Assembly (NCBI GenBank): GCA_003229915.1
Contig: QIGA01000263.1
Span: 1 to 12,936, forward strand
Reading direction: 5' to 3'
DNA length: 12,936 bases
From: Chloroflexota bacterium
GTDB lineage: Bacteria; Chloroflexota; Dehalococcoidia; SZUA-161
In this document: positions 7,652 through 12,936 of the stretch, piece by piece
Layout of the letters: each line of letters opens with the position of its first letter
How positions within the stretch are numbered: position 1 is the stretch's first letter
Made by a program: the position numbers and the translations under genes
Notes under the pieces: generated by a model
Databases searched by the model: none
The model's input: only the letters and a program-made list of their open reading frames with translations
What the model was told of the DNA's origin: nothing

Positions 7652-7807
7652 TTATGTTAGCTTACCGAGTACTCCATAGCCGCGCGGCGCTCGCAGTCTA
7701 ATGATTGCCTGCCGTTGTTCGCCAAGGTAAAGTCCTGTCTCATCTAGCTGAAAGAGATGGATAGCGTGCTCCTCAACCTGACCTAGTATCGTGTTGGAAA
7801 CGGACAA
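7652..7807 (-). CDS. Possible small protein of about 51 residues, unknown
   Basis: A minus-strand frame from a TTG at 7807 to TAA at 7652 translates to a coding-looking sequence including HAIHLFQLDETGLYLG and IIRLRAPRGYGVLGKLT. The same frame continues upstream through one in-frame TGA (7811-7813) to an ATG at 7843 giving MAVAHSESKT. So it could be a 62-residue gene broken by a nonsense codon, a short gene with a weak TTG start, or chance. No good ribosome binding site precedes the TTG; a weak CAGG abuts the ATG. It ends 2 bases before the most upstream possible cysK start. No family is recognised. The stretch also contains a promoter-like sequence, which competes with the coding reading. Confidence 0.25.
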   Translation of the reverse strand: MSVSNTILGQVEEHAIHLFQLDETGLYLGEQRQAIIRLRAPRGYGVLGKLT

Positions 7808-7814
7808 ATGTCAA
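7785..7814 (-). promoter_or_regulatory. Possible promoter for cysK and downstream genes
   Basis: On the minus strand a perfect TTGACA (7809-7814) is followed after 18 bases by GATACT (7785-7790), a four-of-six match to the -10 consensus. Transcription from here would run into cysK with a leader of about 165 bases. No riboswitch fold was recognised in that leader. The assignment is by consensus only and overlaps a possible small open frame. Confidence 0.35.
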
Positions 7815-7858
7815 GTCTTGCTCTCAGAATGGGCAACCGCCATCCTGATTTTGCGCCT

Positions 7859-8086
7859 TTATATCATGTAATCTTCCTTGACCTTTTTCTCCCTTCCAAA
7901 GGACACTTTGTCCCACAGTCGTTCATGCGCGTAATAAACAAATAGCTTTATTGCGGAATCCGCAATGCCCACACCAATCGCCAGACCTTCCTCTTTAGTG
8001 AACAGATAAACAGTCAATGCCGTAATAACCGCAGCTATAATACGCCATACCACGGCTTTTGCGATACTTCTCTTGTGACTTTCCAT
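7859..8086 (-). CDS. DUF2061 small membrane protein
   Basis: A 75-residue protein matching the DUF2061 family: SIAKAVVWRIIAAVITALTVYLFT, then LAIGVGIADSAIKLFVYYAHERLWDKV. Two hydrophobic segments (about residues 11-29 and 34-52) indicate an inner-membrane hairpin, ending in a charged cytoplasmic-type tail (REKKVKEDY). Start ATG is preceded by GAGGT 9 bases upstream, and the gene follows the TusA-fused cysteine synthase by 53 bases. The family has no established biochemical function; from general knowledge it recurs beside, or fused to, sulfate-assimilation genes, and this location fits that association. A role in sulfur-compound transport or in tethering assimilation enzymes is speculation. 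Confidence 0.85.
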   Translation of the reverse strand: MESHKRSIAKAVVWRIIAAVITALTVYLFTKEEGLAIGVGIADSAIKLFVYYAHERLWDKVSFGREKKVKEDYMI

Positions 8087-8139
8087 CCCGATTCGACCTC
8101 TGAGCTCAATGTTGAGAATAGAGTGGTAGCGTGCCTTAG

Positions 8140-9360
8140 CTATTTGGTAATGGTCAATATGAACCTGTTTTCGCCCTCTGTTTCAAAGGCTGTAATCAAC
8201 CCCCGGGCTTTCAACTCCTTGGCCACACTTTTGAGAGAGTCTCTATCGCCCAGTACTATTCTCGCTTTTCCCCCCTCATCCAAACCATCGATCACGTCCA
8301 ATGCCTTAATCTTTGACAGCGGGCAAACGAGATCACACAAATCATATTCTGTTGTATCGACCACTCCGGGTGCTGTTTCCAGGATATCGCGGTAAAAGCT
8401 TGCATATTTGAAGGCATCATCGGGGGATATGACAACAGCCAATCCCTCGTTCGACCTGGCGTAATGCAAGGCAGCGTGAAGCACGGCTCCGGTTGTTGGC
8501 CCGACAGGAATCCCATCCTTTCTGGCCAGCCCAATAGCGGTTCTGTACGCCTCATCGTCCGTTACTTCCACAATATCGTCGATTACTGACGTATCCAGAA
8601 TTCTTGGGATATACTCAGCATCCAGCCCGGTGATCCTCTTCATGCCCGGCAATTTGTGGTCTGAAGATGAAGGCTCTACCCCGATAATCTTTATCGCCGG
8701 ATTCTGCTCTTTAAGATACCTGCCGACACCGGTTATCGTGCCACACGTACCAAATCCAGCGAAGAAATAATCGACTTTGCCGCGTGTTTGCTTCCATATT
8801 TCGGGCCCCGTCGTTTGATAGTGGGCTAGGACGTTTAGCTCGCTCTCGTATTGATTGGGGCTGACATAGCCACCACTAGTAGCCGGACTTTTCACCAGGG
8901 CATTAACCAGCCCCCTGGCTCCCTCACTGGGAAACGCGGGGCACAGGGCGTCATCAGCTTCCCTCACTTTGGCACCCAAGAATCTCAACATCGTCTTTTT
9001 TTCATCGGGAATTCCTTCAGGAACAGCTATCTCTACCGGTATTCCCCAAGCATTAGCGACACAAGCTAACGCAATTCCAGTATTGCCCGACGAGGGTTCG
9101 ACAACCGTTCTATCTCCTATATCCAGTGCGGATAACATTCGGTGAACAATCCTATCCTTGACAGAGCCAAAGGGATTATATCTTTCAAGTTTAAGATAGA
9201 TTTGAAAGCCTCTATTCGGATTGAGTCTATTCAACCTCACCAACGGTGTTGGGTTCTCTGGGCTGGCTATTAGCTGCGTTATATTGGAGTAAACCCTCAG
9301 TGTGTGGTCCAATTCGACGTCCTTTGTTCCATCGTATAAATCTGTGTCTTTTTTTGCCAT
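8140..9360 (-). CDS. Cysteine synthase (CysM/CBS-like) fused to a TusA-like sulfur-carrier domain
   Basis: A 406-residue two-domain protein. Residues about 25-330 are a fold-type II PLP cysteine synthase: NPTPLVRLNRL; NPFGSVKDR with lysine K68; EPSSGNTG at 88-95; GFGTCGTITG at 202-211; GPTTGA at 287-292; and SPDDAFKY at 312-319, which resembles the CysM-type active-site ending more than CysK's PDTGERY. Residues about 336-406 look like TusA/SirA: YDLCDLVCPLSKIKALDVI, a conserved Gly-rich turn (EGGKARIVLGDRDSLKSVAKELKARG), and a final beta strand. C346 sits at the TusA persulfide position (Cys-Pro kept, second Pro replaced by Ser), and C342 adds a second nearby thiol. Start ATG lies just downstream of a 19-base inverted repeat and has only a weak ribosome binding site. 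The natural reading is a synthase that receives sulfur as a persulfide from its own tail rather than only free sulfide (inference). Confidence 0.85.
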   Translation of the reverse strand: MAKKDTDLYDGTKDVELDHTLRVYSNITQLIASPENPTPLVRLNRLNPNRGFQIYLKLERYNPFGSVKDRIVHRMLSALDIGDRTVVEPSSGNTGIALACVANAWGIPVEIAVPEGIPDEKKTMLRFLGAKVREADDALCPAFPSEGARGLVNALVKSPATSGGYVSPNQYESELNVLAHYQTTGPEIWKQTRGKVDYFFAGFGTCGTITGVGRYLKEQNPAIKIIGVEPSSSDHKLPGMKRITGLDAEYIPRILDTSVIDDIVEVTDDEAYRTAIGLARKDGIPVGPTTGAVLHAALHYARSNEGLAVVISPDDAFKYASFYRDILETAPGVVDTTEYDLCDLVCPLSKIKALDVIDGLDEGGKARIVLGDRDSLKSVAKELKARGLITAFETEGENRFILTITK

Positions 9361-9370
9361 TTCAATCTTT

Positions 9371-9389
9371 GAGTGTGTATGTCACACTC
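9371..9389. repeat. Perfect inverted repeat GAGTGTG-N5-CACACTC before the cysteine synthase/TusA gene
   Basis: Two perfect 7-base arms surround a 5-base centre (TATGT on the plus strand), 10 bases upstream of the ATG at 9360. It could be an operator or an mRNA hairpin that hides the start region. No T-run follows, so an intrinsic terminator is unlikely. The surrounding gap of 122 bases back to the sulfite reductase gene shows no other clear signal. Confidence 0.55.
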
Positions 9390-9482
9390 CCCTCCACATT
9401 CGCTGATCTCTCTCCATCCTCCGCTCCTAGCCACCTTTAAAACAGGCCCTGCGCGAAGGTTGCGCTCAATGGGCACATTACT

Positions 9483-10439
9483 CTAGGTATACATGTTGCC
9501 CTCGGCCTTGAATTTTCTCCTCTCCCCTGGTTTCTCGATAATCTCCAAGCCGAGGGGTTTTACAACCTCTTCCAGGTACTTGGGCAGACCCAGGCGACCG
9601 ATTGTGGTCCCAATCCTTTCTCTGCCCTGACCATTGGCCTGATACCACCCCAGGGTCTTTTCAATAAGTGCGAAACATTGTTCGTCAGACGGGAACTGAG
9701 CTACCTCATAGGAATGAATGGGGTGTTTCCCATGTTTGCCCCCCACGCGTACGAGCCAGCCCTTCCTTGCTGCCACCATAGCATCCACAGGGCATACTTT
9801 GATGCAATCGCCGCAATATGTGCACTTCTCATGATCTCTCACCGGAAGACCATCCACAAGGGTAAGAGCGTTTTCATCACAGCTACCAACGCAGAGTCCA
9901 CAGCCGTTGCATAGCTCCTCAACCAGTCTGGGTTCAGCTATCCCCTGGAAGCCCAGGTCCATTGCCCTGCTTCGAGCACAATCTATGGGACACCCGGAGA
10001 ACGCGATCTTGAACTTGTGGTGCCCCGTGGGGATTCCAAAATATCGTCTGTCCACCTCCATGCACATGGCCTGGGTATCCACAAGACCATTGGGATTATA
10101 GGTGCACCCGCCGCAGGAGGTGGGCACCCTGATACGAGGGCCGCAGGATGCGAGGGACCAATTCACTTCCCTCAGCTCGTCAAAAATAGCGTCAAAGTGC
10201 TGGTGGTGAACGTAAGGGATTTCTATCGACTGGCGGACCGACGTATGAACTTCTCCCCAGCCGTACTTCTCGGCGATGTCGGCTGCTTTACGCAGTTGTT
10301 CTGATGTCAGTTTACCCCCCGGGCACCGCAGCCGCACTGTGAAAAGATCCCGCTGGGTCTGCTTGATAATCCCACCGCTCTTGAGCTTCTCGAAATCCAT
10401 CTTCAAACGGCGGGATTCCTGTCTTAATTGTGCCTCCAC
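9483..10439 (-). CDS. Sulfite reductase-like protein with siroheme/4Fe-4S and two ferredoxin clusters
   Basis: A 318-residue protein of the small anaerobic sulfite/nitrite reductase group, expected to reduce sulfite to sulfide. The N-terminal ferredoxin-like half has HTSVRQSIEIPYV (65-77), with arginine R69 in the siroheme-binding pattern. Cluster ligands appear as TSCGGCTYNPNGLVDTQ (C109, C112) and SGCPIDC (C150, C154). A double ferredoxin insert follows: C177-x2-C-x2-C-x3-C187 and C206-x2-C-x2-C-x3-C216. The second half of the siroheme site is the normal C-x3-C, but the first is C-x2-C rather than C-x5-C. Start is GTG at 10439 with AAGGTGG just upstream; an internal ATG at 10400 has no such signal. 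It lacks the AsrA/AsrB electron-transfer subunits, so its donor may be a ferredoxin. It lies between the Rrf2 regulator and the cysteine synthase/TusA gene, which argues for an assimilatory role. Confidence 0.85.
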   Translation of the reverse strand: MEAQLRQESRRLKMDFEKLKSGGIIKQTQRDLFTVRLRCPGGKLTSEQLRKAADIAEKYGWGEVHTSVRQSIEIPYVHHQHFDAIFDELREVNWSLASCGPRIRVPTSCGGCTYNPNGLVDTQAMCMEVDRRYFGIPTGHHKFKIAFSGCPIDCARSRAMDLGFQGIAEPRLVEELCNGCGLCVGSCDENALTLVDGLPVRDHEKCTYCGDCIKVCPVDAMVAARKGWLVRVGGKHGKHPIHSYEVAQFPSDEQCFALIEKTLGWYQANGQGRERIGTTIGRLGLPKYLEEVVKPLGLEIIEKPGERRKFKAEGNMYT

Positions 10440-10632
10440 TTTACCACCTTATCAGATAATTATTCTTGCAGTAGTCTTCACTTGACTATCTACCTACTCT
10501 TGCCTTTCCTCTTCTTGGCCCTTCAAACATCGCCCTTAACATTCTCCCCCACCCTGCTGATTAGACAAACCCTGCTCCGAAAATCAATGGCGGGGAGCTA
10601 TATACCCCGTTCTACGTGTCAACCTGGCAAAC
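10440..10632. other. Leader/intergenic region before the sulfite reductase gene
   Basis: The 193-base gap contains a minus-strand TTGACA (10617-10622), but the TATA-like sequence after it is too close (12-14 bases) for a normal promoter. That TATA lies inside an inverted repeat with 5-base arms, CGGGG-N9-CCCCG (10591-10609). No T-run follows the repeat, so it is more likely regulatory than a terminator. No riboswitch was recognised. Confidence 0.4.
10591..10609. repeat. Inverted repeat CGGGG-N9-CCCCG upstream of the sulfite reductase gene
   Basis: Perfect 5-base arms surround AGCTATATA, 19 bases in all, within the regulatory gap between the Rrf2 gene and the sulfite reductase gene. The central TATA could be part of a promoter covered by a dimeric regulator. 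Short arms make chance possible. Confidence 0.35.
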
Positions 10633-11076
10633 TCATATGTGGTACATTACCACATCAGCCTGTTCTTTCCTCGTTTGCCGCTCCGCGATATCCTGCAAGG
10701 TTGTAGACTCCAGGATTTCATTCATTGCGCTGCTGAGCTCGCCCCAGATATCTCTGGTAACACACAGCTCGGAGCGGGTACACGTCCCCGGATTTTCAAC
10801 ACACTCCACAAGAGCAATTGAACCTTCAAGAATCGCGATCACTTCACTGAGCTTTATCTGGCGTGGCGGCTTGGCCAGCGATACTCCCCCACCAGGCCCC
10901 CGCAAGGTTCTTACTATCCCCGCTCCCGCAAGAGGGGTGACCAGGTGCTCCAGATATTGAAGTGAAATCTCCTGCCTCCGCGCGACATCCCTTAGCGGAA
11001 TTGGTGCCTCGCCCTGGTGGAGAGCCAAATCCAAAAGCAGTCTCGTTCCGTATTGTGCCCTGGTGGAGAGCTTCAT
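10633..11076 (-). CDS. Rrf2-family transcriptional regulator with Fe-S cysteines
   Basis: A 147-residue regulator of the Rrf2 family (IscR, CymR, NsrR, RsrR). MKLSTRAQYGTRLLLDLALH is the family start. The winged helix runs to residue ~70, with ISLQYLEHLVTPLAGAGIVRTLRGPGGGVSLAKP as recognition helix and wing. Three cysteines, C92-x6-C99-x5-C105, match the IscR ligand region (C92-x5-C98-x5-C104) with one extra residue in the first gap, so an Fe-S cluster is likely. The IscR histidine ligand position is arginine here (CVTRDIW), as in some other Rrf2 sensors. CymR, which lacks these cysteines, regulates cysteine synthesis in Firmicutes. Start ATG is fixed by an in-frame TGA just upstream; no ribosome binding site is evident, and a 19-base dyad occupies that position, suggesting autoregulation. 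Position at the head of the sulfur genes makes it their likely regulator. Confidence 0.88.
   Translation of the reverse strand: MKLSTRAQYGTRLLLDLALHQGEAPIPLRDVARRQEISLQYLEHLVTPLAGAGIVRTLRGPGGGVSLAKPPRQIKLSEVIAILEGSIALVECVENPGTCTRSELCVTRDIWGELSSAMNEILESTTLQDIAERQTRKEQADVVMYHI
10638..10654. repeat. 17-base palindrome TGTGGTA-CAT-TACCACA at the end of the Rrf2 gene
   Basis: Perfect 7-base arms around a 3-base centre lie within the last codons of the Rrf2 gene, 3 bases from its stop. It may be an operator for the sulfite reductase gene that follows, or an mRNA hairpin affecting read-through. No T-run follows on the minus strand. Confidence 0.5.
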
Positions 11077-11078
11077 TG

Positions 11079-11097
11079 ATCAACCATAATTGTTGAT
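11079..11097. promoter_or_regulatory. 19-base dyad, probable operator of the Rrf2 gene
   Basis: ATCAACCATAATTGTTGAT is a 19-base palindrome with a single mismatched pair, starting 3 bases upstream of the Rrf2 ATG. Its position covers where a ribosome binding site would lie and is just downstream of a promoter-like sequence. Length and AT-rich centre fit the dyads bound by dimeric Rrf2 regulators. Binding by the adjacent protein is inference. Confidence 0.6.
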
Positions 11098-11110
11098 TAT
11101 TTCGATCGAC

Positions 11111-11146
11111 ATTATATGTAATATCATAAAAGTTGAAGATTGTCAA
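11111..11146 (-). promoter_or_regulatory. Probable promoter of the Rrf2 gene
   Basis: On the minus strand a perfect TTGACA (11141-11146) is followed after 17 bases by TATTAC (11118-11123, four of six), and a perfect TATAAT sits slightly further on (11111-11116). Either could serve as -10. Both place the start point close to the 19-base dyad that ends just before the ATG. Confidence 0.5.
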
Positions 11147-11468
11147 GGGTGTCCGTGACGACCACAATCCGTGAATAAGACCCTGAAGTCAAACCTTTAT
11201 GTGGCTATTGACTGCCAACGAATCGAGGTGAGTCCTTCAGTTCCGCTTAGGGTGAACGGTAGAAAACCTAGACAAGTTTGAAGAGATGACATACCAGTTC
11301 AAGATCGCATTGCCACATCCTGAGGTTGACCCTAGCGCATGGGGCTAGAGGCGTGGTAGTTTGTTGAGCGGTAATTGCCTGCAAGAAATGTCGAGGTGAA
11401 GGAAATAAATAAGCACTGCCCCAGCGACGGCTCGTTCACCCACAGCAGCTCCCCCTGCGGATTCGGGG
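11147..11468. other. Non-coding region between the GAF and Rrf2 genes
   Basis: About 320 bases without a supported gene. A weak inverted repeat of CTAGC arms (11332-11336 and 11344-11348) is present, not followed by a T-run. Minus-strand open frames entering from the GAF gene are in other registers and encode nothing recognisable. No tRNA, small RNA or riboswitch structure was recognised by eye. Confidence 0.5.
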
Positions 11469-12023
11469 TCACGGTTGCCAGTGCCAGAGTTCTCGCTGGC
11501 AAACTTCGTGGGCTCTTTTGAGGGAATCGTAAATCCTGCTGTTCTCGATCGCAATGGCACTAAGGTTGGCGACAGCGGTCAGCAACTTGACTATGTCAAT
11601 CGGGAAGTCTTGCTTCTGGGAGCGGTATATCCGCATCTCACCTATGATCTTCTCTCTCGCAGTAAGGGGGACGCAGAGCATACTGCCTATGCCTTCCTTC
11701 ACTGCCTCCGTCGGATACTGAATCCTTGGATCGCTGGAGACGTCCGAAACTGCGACCGTTTCGCCTTTCAGCGCATCAGCGAGGCTGCGATCGGCCCTGA
11801 TCTCCCCCTTGCTCAAATATTCGTCGCTCAGACCGTAACCGGTGCTGTGCACTAGCTGCTTCCTGTCGGCATCGAGCAGGAGCACCGAGCAGCCCTTGGC
11901 ATCGGTCGCCTCGGTAGCCGCCCTGACTATTCTAGAAAGGACCTCATTCATGTTGAGCGTGGAGTTTACTGCCTTTGCCACCTCATACAAAGCATCGAAA
12001 TAGCGCTCTTGCGACTCTTCCAT
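11469..12023 (-). CDS. GAF-domain protein, putative sensor
   Basis: A 184-residue protein consisting of a short N-terminal helix (ESQERYFDALYEVAKAVNSTLN) leading into one GAF domain: SRIVRAATEATDAKGCSVLLLDADRKQLV, then AVSDVSSDPRIQYP, GIGSMLCVPLTAREKIIGEMRIYRS, and the closing helix ANLSAIAIENSRIYDSL. It ends in RAHEVCQRELWHWQP. No kinase, cyclase or DNA-binding domain is attached, so it is either a stand-alone ligand or redox sensor or a partner of another protein. Cysteines C45, C117 and C175 are present but form no known cluster motif. Start ATG has GGGAGG 7 bases upstream. It lies upstream of the Rrf2 gene across a 392-base gap and is probably a separate transcript. Ligand and output are unknown. 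Confidence 0.82.
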   Translation of the reverse strand: MEESQERYFDALYEVAKAVNSTLNMNEVLSRIVRAATEATDAKGCSVLLLDADRKQLVHSTGYGLSDEYLSKGEIRADRSLADALKGETVAVSDVSSDPRIQYPTEAVKEGIGSMLCVPLTAREKIIGEMRIYRSQKQDFPIDIVKLLTAVANLSAIAIENSRIYDSLKRAHEVCQRELWHWQP

Positions 12024-12190
12024 CTAGATACCTCCCGAAAACGTCGTAGGCCGGATTCCCCTCCTAACTGGACATCACAACTCGCCTTCCCAAAACACCT
12101 CCGCAGTCACTAATACGAGCGCGAGAAACCAAAATCCAGTCTGCATCGTAAAGCCACACCGCAGGTCGGGCTCTTTTCTTTATCTACCCA

Positions 12191-12936
12191 TCAATGCCCC
12201 GGTAATTTGGAGACGCCCAGTCCCTCCAGGAAGGATTCCACGCGATCCAGCACCAGGGTCTCGTCGACATCACGGCAATCGGCAAAGTTGCCCTCATATA
12301 TTGTCACCGGGAATCCCTCTTGTTGCAGGACACGCTTGGAATCCTGCAGCCCTAGATTCATCGCCGGGCAACCACGGTTAAGGAACAGCGCCATCCCGTC
12401 CACCTTCCAATGCCTGGCCACGCTGACAAGGTATCTATCCCAATCAACCCGGAAGCCAAACGGGTGTTCGAACATCCAGCGCACCAGGGTCCGCAGAGCG
12501 TCCTCTCTATTCTTCATAGGAGGCCAGCCTCGCTCCTCGGGAGGGACAGTCGGGACAACGGTGCCATCATCGAGGAATTTCACCTCTCCGGAGTTTATGG
12601 TGTATACCAAGGTGCCCACAAAGCAGACACCGTACTCCTCCAGGTGGCGGAATAGCTGGAGGAAGCTCCATGGTGGTGGAGCATTTGTTGCCAGGCGGCA
12701 TCTCTCAGTGGCCACGGCGGCAATGCCATTGGCAATGCGGTCATTGACCTCATCGCGGAGCATCTCCATGAACTCCACGGCGCATTTCTCGTGCCTTCTC
12801 AGCATGGAGATGGGCATAAGTGCCAGCATGGTCTTGAGGTCCAGTGGGGCGGGGACGGCAGCGTTGAGCAGGCATATCTCTCCCCATAGGGCCTCGGTGC
12901 GGAAGAAGTTCTTGAGCGCCTCGATGAGTTTCTCGT
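12191..12936 (-). CDS. 2-hydroxyacyl-CoA dehydratase / benzoyl-CoA reductase-type subunit (HgdB/BcrB-like), 5' truncated
   Basis: The frame runs off the right edge: codons remain open from 12829 to 12936 (including PAPLDLKTM just before the first internal ATG), so the true start lies outside. The 247 visible residues match the C-terminal part of the HgdB/BcrB/FldC-like family, which binds a [4Fe-4S] cluster and works with an ATP-dependent activator in radical dehydration or ring reduction of acyl-CoA substrates. Recognisable parts are VPAPLDLKTM, ERCRLATNAPPPW, FLNRGCPAMNLGLQDSKRVLQQEGFPVTIYEGNFADCRD, and a final DRVESFLEGLG helix. Candidate cluster cysteines are in ERC and NRGC. The family is oxygen-sensitive and indicates an anaerobe. 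Its substrate cannot be told. It is unrelated to the sulfur genes except by strand and is followed by a 167-base gap before the GAF gene. Confidence 0.82.
   Translation of the reverse strand, partial: EKLIEALKNFFRTEALWGEICLLNAAVPAPLDLKTMLALMPISMLRRHEKCAVEFMEMLRDEVNDRIANGIAAVATERCRLATNAPPPWSFLQLFRHLEEYGVCFVGTLVYTINSGEVKFLDDGTVVPTVPPEERGWPPMKNREDALRTLVRWMFEHPFGFRVDWDRYLVSVARHWKVDGMALFLNRGCPAMNLGLQDSKRVLQQEGFPVTIYEGNFADCRDVDETLVLDRVESFLEGLGVSKLPGH

Noticed and set aside
6931..7701. Plus-strand open frame of 256 codons
   Set aside because: Antisense shadow of cysK; the low-complexity Ser/Thr/Pro-rich translation is typical of a reversed gene.
7617..7784. Riboswitch or T-box in the possible cysK leader
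   Set aside because: No conserved SAM-riboswitch or T-box sequence elements were recognised in the leader, and part of it reads as an open frame.
7811..7813. Selenocysteine codon in the small frame before cysK
   Set aside because: No hairpin with the expected position could be drawn downstream of the TGA, and the frame itself is unproven.
11332..11348. CTAGC-N7-GCTAG as terminator of the GAF gene
   Set aside because: Only five base pairs, with no T-run; could occur by chance.
11345..11560. Minus-strand open frame of 71 codons overlapping the end of the GAF gene
   Set aside because: It is in a different register from the GAF gene, has no ribosome site or recognisable motif, and the GAF frame is clearly the coding one over the overlap.
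12140..12185. Possible terminator after the dehydratase-type gene (AGCC...GGCT pairing)
   Set aside because: The stem has an internal mismatch loop and is not followed by a T-run on the minus strand.

Overview
The window is a compact sulfur-metabolism locus from what looks like a strictly anaerobic bacterium of moderate GC. Every recognisable metabolic gene lies on the minus strand, so transcription runs from high to low coordinates. The mixture (an HgdB/BcrB-type dehydratase or benzoyl-CoA reductase subunit, a siroheme sulfite reductase with two ferredoxin-type clusters, an Fe-S-type Rrf2 regulator, frequent GTG starts) suggests an uncultured anaerobe, perhaps Chloroflexota of the Dehalococcoidia kind. 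That placement is inference: no rRNA or other marker is present.

Layout in transcription order. 12936-12191: 5'-truncated 2-hydroxyacyl-CoA dehydratase/benzoyl-CoA reductase-type subunit. 12023-11469: single-GAF-domain protein. 11468-11077: non-coding, with a promoter-like site and a 19-bp dyad just before the next gene. 11076-10633: Rrf2-family regulator with three putative Fe-S cysteines. 10439-9483: sulfite reductase-like protein. 9360-8140: cysteine synthase homologue carrying a C-terminal TusA-like domain. 8086-7859: DUF2061 small membrane protein. 7616-6624: CysK. 6467-5325: cystathionine gamma-lyase/synthase. 5312-4089: threonine synthase. 4031-3789: stand-alone NIL domain. 3506-2496: ThiF/MoeB-type E1 enzyme. 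2486-1329: cysteine desulfurase of the EF2568-like group. 1227-412: LarE-type PP-loop sulfur transferase. At the left edge, on the plus strand and convergent with the locus, are the end of a winged-helix-like protein and a 44-residue zinc-finger protein of visibly lower GC.

How the genes fit together (inference): sulfite is reduced to sulfide; sulfide is fixed into cysteine by CysK and by the CysM/TusA fusion; cysteine exchanges with the homoserine-derived pool through the cystathionine enzyme, while threonine synthase drains the same branch point. Cysteine sulfur is then mobilised by the desulfurase toward E1- and LarE-type activation. The Rrf2 protein is the obvious candidate regulator. The most novel-looking element is the fusion of a cysteine synthase with a TusA-like persulfide carrier, in a locus that also has a desulfurase and an E1 but no visible ubiquitin-like sulfur carrier. 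No tRNA, rRNA, CRISPR array, insertion sequence or convincing intrinsic terminator was seen.
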